Assembly (NCBI GenBank): GCA_008828725.1
Contig: MEHQ01002413.1
Span: 81,401 to 145,400 of the forward strand
DNA from: Saccharina japonica
Lineage: Eukaryota; Sar; Phaeophyceae; Laminariales; Laminariaceae
Length of the DNA stretch: 64,000 bases
Direction of reading: 5' to 3'
Under the pieces are notes generated by a model. That model was not told where the DNA came from. It saw only the letters and a program-made list of their open reading frames with translations, and did no database searches. The translations under genes and the position numbers were made by a program. Of this stretch, positions 49,401-63,463 are shown piece by piece (position 1 is the first letter of the stretch; every line of letters begins with the position of its first letter).

Positions 49401-52400
49401 TATATAAGCAGTACAATACTTGGGTCCCTCGTAGTTGGAAAACAATTATTGTCTTGATTAATTAAACGAATAGCGTTATATCATATTGGTAGGTTTTGAT
49501 GAATGTGCAACGGGGGCCGGGTGTCATAGAAGTGCAATAACTTGTTTCCGCAGGGTCATCTTTAAATACAAGTGTTCGGTTATTGTAGTATCACCTTCCG
49601 TCTCCCATGGCGAGTCGTTGGTGCTCCATGCACTCCGCAAACATCTCACCAAGGTCGGTCACGTGCCGCTTATCTCTAACCATGAGAGTGTTCCACGCGA
49701 TCCTTCCGATGCACCTGTCACCCGATCCGACCCGACCCGACCCGACCAGACCCGCAGGGCAAAACAACACAAACACAGTAAGCAGACAAAATTTTGAACC
49801 TTTATTGAATTGACACCGGTGGCGTAGATTGGGGTTTCTCTCGGGCAAAAGGGGGCTAAATATTTGTCGGATCAGTTGTCACCTCAGGTAGCACTTCTAA
49901 CATATGTATCAACACGGGTTCAATATATTGTTCACAGAAGAGGCTTGGGTAGGAGGGAAGGGGGGCGTTAGGAAGGGAGGGGGTGGAGCAGGGAATAACA
50001 AACATGGGGGGGGAGGGAGGGAACGGGGGCAACTAAAGGAGGGAAAGGAGTGGAGCGAAAATATAGGACGGAGTGGGAGATTATATGAAGGGAAGAGAAG
50101 AGGCGAGAGTGGGAGGGAGAGAAGGAGACAATAGAGCAGAATTAACTAAGAATGTTTGGAATACCCGGTGACGATAAATACTGGTCTACGAAGATTTGGG
50201 GTTTATATGGAGCGACGAGGCAATCTTATAAATGACTAATGTGTCCCCAGATACAGCCCGAAGCCAGTGGCTGGTTTTCCGTGGGCAGTCCGTGATGTTT
50301 GATATATTTATATGTCCCATGCATGTCTGGGGCCCGTGATAACATTATTCGACTCAATAATGTGTGTATGGAGGAGTCCGTGACATAATGACTCGAGACT
50401 CATGCGTGCCTGGCGTCCGTGATACCATGACACGGCTCGATTCACGTGTGTATGATGGAGTCCGGGAGACCTATGATACGAGACTGACGAATTTCTGGTG
50501 CCCGTGATCCTACGATGCGGCTCATGCATGTGTGTCTGGAGTTTGTGATATAGTTACACGGCTCGAACCTCGTTTCCTCTCTTGAACGGCACGTAGTCGA
50601 ACGGGATGCCGTCACTATAGTAATACACGGTGGTCTAGTGGTTAGCCTTAACTACTATGAGCTTATGAGGACGGCTGTTCGAATCACGGCAGGTTCCTGA
50701 AACAAACAAACGAAAACGTTTACGTGCTATTTTCTCGTCGCGGAAAGACGAGAGCGCGACCTAGCCAAATTCAATGAAAATCGACAAGCAGTGGGAAAGC
50801 TGCATCTCTTTGCGCGATCAACACACAAGCAAGGCAACTGGAGGAAAGGCACCTGTAACCCCACTTGTGTCCAGGGACTTGGAAAGTAAAAGTGAGGGAT
50901 AACACACAAAGACTAAACATATATTCACTAAAAGCTGGGAAGGGGGGAGGCGCGAGTGGAATGCTAATACGTCATTACTACAGTAGTGCCATACGTAGTA
51001 ATATATACGGAATCTAAAATCTCACTTTGCGCTGTTTCGCCAGCAAACGCGTGCGCCGTGCACTAGCTCCTCCGCCGTGTGCGAGTAAGTTCCTCGATTC
51101 ATCACCTCGCTGTAGATGGCGCCTGCATACAAACGATCAGCGAGTCGACCAATCAATCGGTCCGTCACTCAATATTGCCAATAACTCCACTAGTCGACCC
51201 ATCCATGAACCTATTCATGGATCAAAGAGTATCTCAGTCTACCAAACTATCCCACCAACTAATAAATGGGTCAACCTATCAGTGAATCCGTCAACAAGCC
51301 AATCACTAAATCCACCCATCAATCAACCAATCAGCCAATCAATCAATCCAACAATCAAGCAATGAATCAATCAATCTATCTATCTCTAAATCAATTGACC
51401 GATCAGTCAATTAACTCGTCCATGAATCAACCACAACATGAAGGCAACAAAGCGACTACAGTACTTACTATTTGTTGGCGAAGCAAATTGCCGATGGATC
51501 GATCAACCAATCAGAACGAAAACACCTCAACCTTCTTAAGAACCAAGACTATATATTTACCAGGTTGCAACCATTATATATATGTCAATCATACAAGCAT
51601 CGTCCACCCATAAAAAACCAACCACAGAAACAAAACCGAGGGAAAAGAAGAAAGGAAATCTTCATGTATACCGATAGGTTTTGTGCGTGCTTCCCTCTTT
51701 TATCGAGCCCTAAGTCGTGTTTGTTGGAGTGGTATTGTACGAGGGATCAACTGTATAGCAGTAGTCCGTTATATGGTCGTACTACTAGTCTACTGCACAG
51801 GTGGCTGGAACCCCCCCACCCCCCTGCACGACATGGGCGTAAACAAAATATGGTTTCTTGTGGAGACATTGATCGATGTATCACACCATATTAGGCGTAC
51901 CGTCATGACAAGGCTGTCAACGTCTAATAGTTGGGTTCGCTACAATGTGCTATGCCTCCAACGCAATGTGGAAACACACCCAAGAGGGGTTAACACCTCT
52001 TCATACGGCAATAGACTACTGCTACGACAGCACATTAATAGACTCCTACTAAAGGGCATACACTATACTGGCCCAACAACACCATTATTGCCCCCACAAG
52101 GACTGTTGCACGCCGATATTGTACACAAGGGCGGCGTCCCAGTCACCTGGCTATGTGTGTTGTTGTGTCAGTCTACCTTTTACCCGTGTAACCCTTCCGC
52201 GTCTTAGTGTACCAGTCGTAGGCTGTTGATGTATTGTCGTAGCAGTAGTCTACTGCCGGATTGTTGTACCAGTAGCCTACTACTGCTGTATTTCCCTCTT
52301 ACCCTTTCGCGTCTTGGTGTACCCTTCATCCCAGCTCAGTTCGTGAGACGCCTGATCGATCCACTCGTAGGCCTTGGACACCAGCCGTTCTGCGTTGACC

Positions 52401-55400
52401 ATCGGCAGCCGTACCTGACGCAGAACGATCGGGGTCATGGTTTAGAGCTTGGGTTTCCACACATCCACCGCAGGCGGGCGATTAATTCAACCGCCAAACG
52501 TCAATTAAACATAACACGTATGTACATACTCGACAATCAAGCAATTAACCTTCTCAACCCATCAATCACTCAATCAATACCCTTGTAGCCAATCAATCAA
52601 CCAACCAATTATTCAGCCTATATGTGCCCCACCAGGCCCCGTTTCCTCGATCAATAAGCTAATCAGCTCAAACCAGTTCCAACAACATGAACGACCAAGC
52701 GGCATCAAACTATCGAAAGCAATCAAGTATTTCGACCACTACACCATGAAACAACTCAACCAGTCAACCAACAAACCACTCAACCGCCCAACCGCCCAAC
52801 CGCCCAACCAACCAACCAACCGACTGCCGACCGACATAACAACCAACCAACCAACGGACGAACGGACCAACCAACCAACCAACCAAACAAACAAACAAAC
52901 ACCCAATCAAACAAACAAACATCCAACTAATCAACCAACCAACCAACAGCTAACAAACCAACCAACCAACCAACCAACCAACCGACCGACCGACCAACTA
53001 ACGTTCCGATCAGCTCAACAACCAGCCAGCGAACCAACCAGCCGACCAGAACCAATCAACCAACCAGCTAACCATTTAGCCATCAACCAATCAACGAAAC
53101 AACCCATACATCAACCAACCGATCGTCCAACCAAAAAAAACACCCACCCAAACCACTCACACACCGACACCCACCCACCGAACCAACAACCACCTAACCA
53201 CATCCACCACCATCGAACTGACCTGCATTGCCGTGCGCTGCCAGGCCTGCCCCCAAAGTCTTCGAAGTTTGAGACACTCTCCCTCCGCCCCGCCAGGGGA
53301 AGCGGTGGTGGCGGCGGTAGCGGCGGAGCAGGACGAAAAGTCTGCCAACTTCTCTCCGAGAACCTCCATCAGCACCTAATCGACAAACAGGAACCATTCC
53401 CTGTTTTTGTATCAAGAGTTGGTGTTTCAAGTGTGTTCAATACGCCTTTCAGCGTGCTAAACGATTACTGGCACGTATATGTACTTTATACTCGTGTACA
53501 AATATTACGTACCATACATGTATCGTATTTGTTTCGTATTTACTCTATGTCCTTGGAAACGAATACAACAACACCTCGGCTGTAAGATCGGAACATCCCT
53601 CAAAACGTAGAAGATGAAGAAAACAAGTCTCCCAGCCTTCTCTCTAGAACCTCCATCGCCCCTGTTGGAGTTGCAACCTTTCGTCGTCAGACAACAAAGG
53701 TCAATGGTCCTCAGCAAATACCCAAGGTATACAATGTTTTACACTACAGTACAGTACAGTACAGTACACGTAGAGTTGTACCACGTTAGCGGTGCTAACA
53801 TAAAATGGTTAACACGTCCCAAGCAGGACGAGCTCAGCATTAAGTGCAACCCTGGGTTTGACTTCAACCGCACTCTCAATATGAAGAACAATTCCATCGG
53901 TCAGACATTTATATTTAATAGGACTCGGTACTGTGCCAGGATCATCTGGCAGTGCACCGTAGAACCCCAACCAAGGTCGTACGTATATTTGGTAGATCTT
54001 CCTGTGACCCAAACAAGGGTGACAAAAACAAAAACAACACGAACACCGAGAACAAAAACGCCACCACGACAACGAAAACCAAACACGACAACATAACATC
54101 ACCACCACCACCACCAATTTCAATGCCATCGCCTCCCATTACCTCACTGAGCTTATCGTGGGCGCTCGACGGGAGTCCAAGATCGGCGTGCGCGGCTCCG
54201 AGCTTCCGAATCGCGGGCATCATCTGCTCCGTCCAACGGCCGGGCATCGGGGTTGAGTCATGTCTATGTAGGGGTGGGGAGTACATGGTTTGGGTTGGAG
54301 TTGGGTGTATGGATTGACACATGCCACCTTAAGGTTGAGGTGCACAATTGTTCTCTGAGGTTTTGCACTCGAGGAGCTCGATACTAATAGCAAGTAATTA
54401 TTACTCTAGCACGTCATCAGTACAACTACTGTAGCACGTCATCAGTACTATATGCAAGTCACTATTACTATTAGTAAGTCATTAACACAATTAGTACGTC
54501 ACTAGTACTATACAAAAACCATTCGTTATACCACTAGCGAGTCACCCAAATACAGAGGTTTTAGAATCACTGAATCACTGAGAGTGCAACCAGACGAACA
54601 CCCAATCCCATAGTAAGGACTAGGTATACGCAAACTCATACAGTACTCTTAAGACCAAAAAGGATGGTATTTCCCCGACGAGTTATGGGTTAAGGGGGCC
54701 CGTTATTCAGAAACTGGTTTCGCCAAAATAGCGTTACATATTTTTATCGTCGCACGGGTCGACTGGGCTGCTGGGGTATGGTTAGGGTTGACATTGTGGG
54801 TACAGAAGGTAAGGATTACATTGCGGATGGGTGCTACGATGTAGGTACCACTTTGTTTTTTGCCTTCCGAGCCAAATGCAAACATTTAAGACTGAGGTGC
54901 CTTCTCAGCTGAGAAACTACCCAACAAGGCGGATGCCTTCTGAGGCAAAAAAATCTGACTGGGGGGACTTCTCAGCCGAGGAACTTCTCGATACGGCCTA
55001 TGCCTTATTACAATACGTTTCGAAAAATGTATATGCCCCCATGCGATTGCTCATCGAGTGAAGCGTGCCTTTGTTCATAAACAAAACGTCGTAGGTGATA
55101 TCTACTAACAGAGCTCGTCAAGGGAATATTCTCAGAAAATTTCAGATGCACCCCTAGCACCCCTACCGTAGCGTCGGTCTGGGAAGGGGGGGTAGAGTGG
55201 AGCCGGGGGCGGGGGGGGGGGTGGACGTTAGGGGTCAAGATCGCGGATGGAGGTGAGCTGTGACGTCAGTGGGGCAAAGGGTGGGGAGGCCTCGGTTGTG
55301 ATGGTTTACCCTATAGCATACGGTATAGCTTTACCCAACGACGCCTGATTGAAGAGGGTCCTCCCGACAATGTTCGGGATACATCACGCGCTGCTAGCTG

Positions 55401-58400
55401 CACCACCAATGACCGCTCCATATATATTGCCGCAAAAGACACCTTCTGCTCTCGTCAACTCCCTGCCCCCGCGGAAGAATCCCACGATACCGACCAAAAC
55501 ATGTTTTCAATATCGCCTTCTGTCCTTGTCAACTCCCTGCCTCCCGCCCGCCCCACGCGCTATGCGGAAGGGTCGCACGACACCGAACACAATGTGTTTT
55601 CAATCAAACGACACGAAAAGCGCTCCACAAAACACACATTGGTTCTTACCGTCCACATGTCCCCGAAGGACATGGCGACAATCTGGAGCAAGTCGGAGAG
55701 GCGCTTGGACAACGAGTCCATGTCGGCGCAACGGAAGAGCGGTACTATCTCGGGGTGGCGGGAGAAAAGTCTGGCGTACACTTCCACTCCGAGGGCCCAC
55801 TTCGCGTTTGGGTTGTTGGAGTACAGGAGCCAAGACTTTGCGAGCTGGGAAGACGGTGCGAAATCGGGGTCAATGCAATTGTGATATTGAAACACGCATA
55901 GAGACAGAGGGGTGGGAAGAGTGTTGAAAAGTGTTGAGGGAATAGCAAGAGAAGACATGCAAATCTCAGACAAAGAAAGAGATGAACAAACAAGCAGACA
56001 GCGTAGACGAGTACAATCCAAGGAGGACTGCATAAGGCGTTCCGAACCGCGGCTAAAAACGTACGGGAGCCGTTGACCATTGAAGGATCTTATGAGAGAA
56101 GTGCACAACGAAGCCACAGTAGAAATAAGGGCGGTCGTCCGTCTCCTATAGGAGGCATGGGTGGCCAATGGTCAAATGGCTAAGGCAATCAACAAGCAGT
56201 ATGCCCCCTACGGCCATGGGCCGTACGAGTGAACGTCCCCACCCACAGACTCACTCTCCGCCCCCTTCAACACCACCACTGCCACCATAACCACTACCAA
56301 TACCCCCTTTGCCCCAAACCATCACGACCATCACTACCACTATAAAGTCCGCCACTACTGACACCACCCACCAGTTTAGCGTTAGACGAGTCCTCGTACA
56401 CTTTATCCATGGCATTGATGGCAGCCACAGCCGGCGATACCACGTGCTGCGTGAAGAACCGATAAAGCGCGCTCTCCGTGCCCAGCTCCATGTTCTGCAG
56501 CTCATACGCCTCCATATACGGGGAACTCTTGAGGGAATCCATCCACAGGTCTCGAACCACCTCCCAATGTGTCAGGTGGAAACCTTGCTCTGCTAGGGCT
56601 TGGGTGTAGCCTCCGATTTCCTGTTAAAACGGTGGAATTGTTTCGTAGGGGTGGCGTGGTGATATTGCCGTTGTTGTCGTTGTTTTTTTTCGTATGGAAC
56701 TATGAAAAAATAAATGAGAACAAAACAGAAAGCGCTACGTATGTATACAGCTAAAATGAATATGAACGTTGAAATTAAAAGGCATACGTTGTGCTAATAG
56801 CACATGTTCAGAACCGGGACACATAATCGCTTCGCACTTCATTGTCGAGGCCCTTCATTTAGGGTGGACGTGTTCTTGATCTAGATCCTCGAGTGGGAAT
56901 ATATGGATCTGCCGGCGCGGTGTGTGAACTGTTCGGGCCTAGGCGTGCAGCAAGAAGAGGCGTGCTACGAGAGGGGTGGCGTATTGCGGCAAACTAGTCC
57001 TGGCTGGCAAGGCTCACTTGCGCTAAACGCTATTCTTCGATATTTCCCGAGGCCATGGCATTTGCCACAGGTGCACCATGTTTTCCCCCTGAGGGTCGGT
57101 CACTTAAGAAGCTCTTAGTCAATAACAGATTGTGAAGGAAATCAAAAGTGCTACATATACGTATAGCCGATGAACAATAATCCCATTGTCTGAAGTGTAA
57201 ACTTGAAAATATATTACAACATACGAAAATGAACTTCCGATGAATTTGGGTTAAAAAGCCCCCCCCCCCCCCCCCCCCCCCCCCAATAAAATATATTAAT
57301 ATAGTTAGTAAAAGGTTGGGTTGGCGTCGGTTGGCAACACGACGCTGGTAATTCACGCCACTCGCGCTGCGTAGCTCAGACAACACAGGGTCGCCGTTTG
57401 TTTTGTTTATCTTTTTGGTGCGGGTTACCAGAGCTGGAAGTCGAGCTAGATTTTTTCATTTGTGGGCGGGGGAGAAACCTTTGGTTCGCAGCACAAGGGG
57501 ATATGGTGACGTACACGTAGTGTTAATGATGGTAAGGCGTCCCCGCGAGGCAGCTACATAGTTAAACGCCGATTCTGTCTGACGAATGGGCCACACCAAG
57601 AATTTAAATTAAGCTACCACTTGAAGCTGTCGTCCATATGCAAGTCGCGCTGGCAGAGGGCGGTTCTTAGCAGGACAGGGCTCACGGGCCTCCATGCGAC
57701 TGCGGGGGCGGCGCATACCTGGCACGGCGTTGTGCGGCGCTTGTGGCAAGGCAATGTCTGCCTGGTTGGGTGAAACCGCAACGCGCTTCGCGTCCCGGCA
57801 TTGTAGGGATGCCGAGGTCTATGGTCATTTGACTACGCCGTGCACAACATGAGTACACCCCCGCCCCGCCCCCCGTCACCGGCAGAAAAACGTTGCAGCA
57901 AACAAGTGCTACAACTCCATCGTAGCACACGTCATGACCAGGTTATCGGTGGCCTACTGCAGTATACATTTTATTTCCCCTAAATACGCTAATCTCCTTG
58001 CTCACGGATTTATAAGGTATAGCAGGTGGCACCCTCGACCGTGCATGAAACACAAGCCCTTAAATCGTAGGGACTAAAGCTCACATCCGGTCGTAGGGGA
58101 GGTTGGGGTGCACCGCCTGGTACGACGGGCTCCTGGAGATGTCTTCCCGTCGACAGGTCTAGGCGGACGCACGCGCTAGGCTCAGCATGCCCGTGGAGAT
58201 CACGGCGCTGGCGAACACGTTACAAAGTTAGGGTCGTCTTGATTGTTGATTTCGCGGCCGAGATGTTGGTGGTCGCGCCATAAACAGGCAATACGAGATC
58301 AGAGTAACGACAAAGAAACGAAGAGAGCTTTGGGTAAACATATTAATCTCCTCACGAGGTAGTTCTTTGTCCTTGTAGGCTCATATCTTTGAAATGTTTA

Positions 58401-61400
58401 TGGGCCGCTAGCGTTGAAACCGCTACTAGATCTGAGGCTACGACCCGACTATGCAGATATGTAGGAGGCGAGAGGAACACGAAGACGAATATAAACGAAC
58501 AAGAGCGGGGGGGGGGGGGGGGGGGGGTGCGTATGTATACCTACGTGGTGCTGTCAGGTCGTTCAGGCACACACCATCAGTAGCTCGCTTGCTGCTCTTC
58601 CGTGATGGGGACGAGCGAGAGAACAAATACTAAACGTGTATCATGCCGTCGAGATACAGCTGTGGTTATTCGCGTGATGAGTTCGATGGCGCCGCTAACA
58701 CGTCGGTGGATGAATGAGGGGATGGCACGATTTGAGTCCCTCACTGAAGAAACCCCTTCCATTCTGCCACCAAATATTAGGAGATCCTCCGGTTACAAAC
58801 AATCGGCCCAAACGTACTCCTCTACCGGAATACGGCCCCTACCCTATCCTCCACACATCCTCTCCCTTCCGCTGACAAACCGTTCACCCCAAACGACTAC
58901 CCTTTCGTCGCCGTAGCAACACTGTTATCCCCTATCCCCTTCATGTTCCTTCCCTTCAGGTCCCGCTTCCGGAAAATGAGGAGTCTCGCCGATTACGAAC
59001 AGTTCGACCCAATCCAGAACACCCCCTCTACCGCAGCACGGCTGTTATCCCGTGTCCCTTCCTTTCCGAGCCACCATCATACACGAGGAGCCCCGCAAGT
59101 CACAAACGTTCCGGCCCAGACGCCCCCTTCTACGTCGTAGCTCGGCTTCCATCCCCTACCTCCTCCCTTGCCCACCGCCACCATAACCATCAGCCCACCT
59201 GCAGATTTGGCGTGAGATCGCCCAAGGTCTCGGGAAGGGAGGGGACGAGGAAGAAAAGCCTTTCCACGATGAACTCCAGCATTATGTCCAACCACGCAAG
59301 CACCTTGTTGTAACTGACGATATCAAAAATGAGCCGGGGGAGGGGCGGGGTTGTGGATATTACGCGTGCTTATTATGTAGGCGGCAGGAGGGGGTAGTAC
59401 CATGAACGAGTAGGTTTACTGTAGGTTAAGTTTGACTGAATAAATACATTCGATGGGTATTAGAATGTTTGACTTTGTGACCTCCGTCGAGGGGTTGTGT
59501 TGGTGGGTGTTGGTATATGCAATTGTTTCTGCCGTAGTAGCCAGTAGCCTACTATCTCGTTAATCGGTATCAGAGTCGTCTACACCGGGTGGAGCAATGT
59601 GGTCGTGACGTTTAGGCCCCGCGTATTTATGCATCTGTGGTACCACTTTCAGGCTAGGATAGAGGTAGCGCGTTTCAACGAAATACTTATCTGAATGACC
59701 TATTAAAGCCTCCTTAACCCAATCCGTCCGAATACCACTTTTTTTCCCCGCAACGTCATTTTTGTATACGTAGCCTAGATCATGGGTTTTGTATAACCGG
59801 GTTGGGCGTTCATTTTTCTCTTAATCGGTTTTAGGTGGATATTGAGTGCTTCAAGTGGGCAGCCTCAGAGAACAACTGGTGCACCTCCACCTTAAGGTAG
59901 CATCTGTCTAGGAGGGCGCTTATGCCAACATCATTAGAAAGCCAATCAATCTTGTGTTTCAGTATAACGCTTGATATACCTAGGCGAAACTCGTAGTTGC
60001 TACCCACAGACCCACCCCCCGATATCCTCCATTGATGAACCGCTCCTTACCCCGCTCCCTTGGCGGAAACAAGAAGAGGATAAGACACTTAGAACGTCTC
60101 TAAATGAATATAGGGCAAAACGCAATGAGCGCCCGAATGTTGGATGTGTCTCTATTAGCAGCAGCAACGGTGCTCCGTCAATGATCAAATTACTAAAGCA
60201 AGCAATAAATGAGCACGCCGCCCACCCCCCGCCCAATTGAAGCCCCCATGTTAACCCACCTGTCCTTCACGATGACGACCTCGACGTCGGTAAGAGGGGA
60301 AGCGGGGCTCGCCGTCCCGTCCTGCGGGAAAAGAGTCGCCCGTCGACGTGCAGACTCGAGCCGGCTCAAGATCTTCACCTGCACCGATCCGTTCACCCAT
60401 CCACATCAAAGATGAAATCACATCGCATCGTCATGGAATTGCGTTAAGATGCGTCGTTGCCACATCATACAGTAAATATATACACTTTATATATATCTTT
60501 TCACATTATATCACACTATTTGTACTACATCGCATGTTGCTGTGGAGTTGGTCTGGCTTGCTTGCGTCCTGTATGTCACTTCAAAGGCTCCAAGCCTTCT
60601 CGAGACCTTCGCCCGCCCGAACCATGCACATCAACGTACGACATCACACCACGCTGGTCCACATCGCATCTTTAAATTAGCAACATAATAGCGGGTTGCG
60701 CCATTGCCACGCCATATGATTCGTGCTACAGACGCATGCTACGATAGAGATGCACCATGTTTTTTTCTGAGCTCCTCACTTAAGGAGCGTCATACCCCAC
60801 CGAAAAAAGGATTTTGGAGGAAAATGAAAGTGCTGCCGGATGAGCAATCGCATGACCGAAGTCAATTCTGAAACATATTTCGTCACAAGGATTAAAGTCC
60901 GACGAATTTGGGTTAAGGAGCCCGATCGTTCAGAAACTACTTCAGCCAAAACGTGCTACCTCTACCGTAGCACGCATCTTCAATAGAGGTATCACGTTTT
61001 GGCTGAAACGTTTGTCTGAGCGATCGGGCAGCTCTTCTTTTTGCGTTTCAATCTGTATTCAGAGTAGCTTGTTTGTCGGCTGGCACTTTGTTTGTCGGCT
61101 GGCACTTGTATCTTCCAAAATCCATTTCTTCGGTGAAGCATGGAGCTCCGTAAGTGAGGCGCTCAGAAAAATCATGGTGCACCTCTACTCTAGCCTTCGT
61201 CATATATACTACAGCATTGCATCGCTTTCAAAATATTCCATCGGGGACGCGTGCTATTAATGCTATAGAGCTATAAATAGCACTTTTGGGCTGAACTGTT
61301 TTTCTGAATCAATCGCGCTCCTTAAGGCCCGAATTAACGAGTATAAAATAAATTCAATTTGGAAAAAATAAAATTCAAATTCGCTTTTCATTGGTCAACA

Positions 61401-63330
61401 CACGCACCAGCACCAAAGATTAGGATCTTGGGGTATAATCTTGGGTGGTGGTGCGGGTTCTGACCAATGAAAAGCGGATTTGATTAAAAAAAAATCCAAA
61501 TTGATATTTTTTTTTCTTCGTTAAAACGGGCCCTTAACCCAAACTCGTCGGATTTTTTTTTTATGTTTTTTTCAGTGTCTGTTTTGACCATGGGATTATC
61601 CATCGGGTAGGACTTTTAGTTCCCGTCAAAAAATCAGCTTGTGGGGGAGGTATAGAGCTTCTCAAGTGATAAGTGACCACCCTTATAAGGCAAAAACATG
61701 GTGCACGTCTGCCTTAAGGTAGGATGCGTCGGTGCAACCACGTGGCACCTGGAAAATTCACCACGAAAGCCACTGTCCGAATATGTCTCGCGATGCGTTT
61801 ATTCTCATTGAAATTACCGCACGGGAGATGATCATCTGCAAAGCATCCAAAGTAAGCCCGTACGAAGTACCAGGTGCCTCACACTAAGTGTTTAATATCT
61901 CAACACATTTCATGGACTAAAAGGCAAGGAACCAATAATGCAAGTCTGGAGAACATTATAACGTAAACAAGCATTCCATTGTTTGGTTTGACGTCTAACA
62001 ATGTCAAGCATCCAAGCGTCGATTTACTCGTATACATCATGGGGATATAATCTTGTTAATTGTGATTTTTATGCATGTCATGCGGCATAAACGAGTCGTA
62101 GCATTGCGATGCCAAATTGAGTGGTATCGGGGGTTGTACGCAATCCACAACCCTGAATGTTTTGGACATTTCCGGGTATTTTTCTGATCTTCCACAATAT
62201 TTGTTTTTTTAGGTTACTGCCACGGACGTTTCCATGCAAGTAAAATATACCCTCATGGAAGTTTGTTCACTTCTATGGAAGCAAAAATGTAAAACACTTC
62301 CATGGAAGTTGGATTATGCCACTTCCTCCTTGGAAGGTGATAACAGTTTCCACTATGGAAGCTTCCATCAACTTCAGTGGTAGCTTTCATAACTGTATAT
62401 GCAAGCAAAACATGCACTTCCATAAAAGGTGGATTTACTCCCATCGAAGGTTTGTACGCTGGCATAGAATTTGACTCCATCGGATATTCCACCCCCGCCC
62501 GGCACCCTGCTCCCACTCAGTACCGTCACCCTGCAGCGAACCCTTCTCGTTTGCCACCCTGCTCCCGTCACCTTGCTCCCACTTACCACTCTGTACAGAA
62601 ATTTAAGCACCGTTTTTACACGAATATGCAATAAAAATGGTGCTTATATTTCTGTACAAAGTGGTATAAGGTGAAGACATAATAGCCGTCCGCAGGAGCC
62701 GCCGGAGTCCCACCAGCCACCCCACCGGCCGTCCACAGTCAAGTCCATGTAAATAAAAGTAAAACTACTCCCATCGAAATAAAGTTTAGAAGAAAAGCTT
62801 TACTCCCATGCAAAAAAAACAGTGTCCATGGAAGTAAATCGTGTGTTCAGGTCTACTTACATCCACGTCCATGGAAGTAATGGAGTCTATGGAGGCTGGT
62901 GGATGTAATGGAAGTCAGTGGACCGTTTCTTGCAGAAGTTACTTGCAGCTTGAATACAAATCGTGAACGTAGGTGAGAGTCTGTAGGGGAATAGAGAAGC
63001 TCTGGGCAGCTTTCACCGAACGTGGTTCTGGAAGCTTTTTGAGGTGATGGAACTTAGTGGTAGTTTGTATTTCAACCAACAGCAGTGGACGTTTTCACGT
63101 ACTTCGATGGAAGGAAATCAATAATACTTCCATGGAAGGTTTTACCTTCGACGGGCGCAATTTTTACTTCCATGGAAGAATGTGGAAACTTCCATGGAAG
63201 TGAAAACACAAAGATAGATCATGTTGTGGTCCCCGTTTTCACGGGGCTGACGACAAATGTGTGGAGTAGTGCCGGTTGCCAAAATATCGTGCCGGTATGG
63301 ACGGCTGGCGCGTATCGGGTTTATGGAGGG

Positions 63331-63426
<96 letters not shown>

Positions 63427-63427
63427 G

Positions 63428-63463
<36 letters not shown>

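Noticed and set aside
50625..50705. Functional tRNA gene
   Set aside because: Acceptor and T-arm stems do not pair and no clear anticodon loop can be drawn; kept only as a tRNA-like remnant.
52746..53585. Plus-strand 279-codon Asn/Pro/Thr/Gln frame
   Set aside because: It is a (CCAA)n shadow and antisense to NOS exon 7, which carries the globin motif.
60260..60378. Alternative reading of NOS exon 2 beginning EDLEPARVCTSTGDSFPAG
   Set aside because: It has no stop, but third positions are not GC-rich and it does not lead into the globin A helix. The phase 0 reading VKILSRLES...IVKDS does both.
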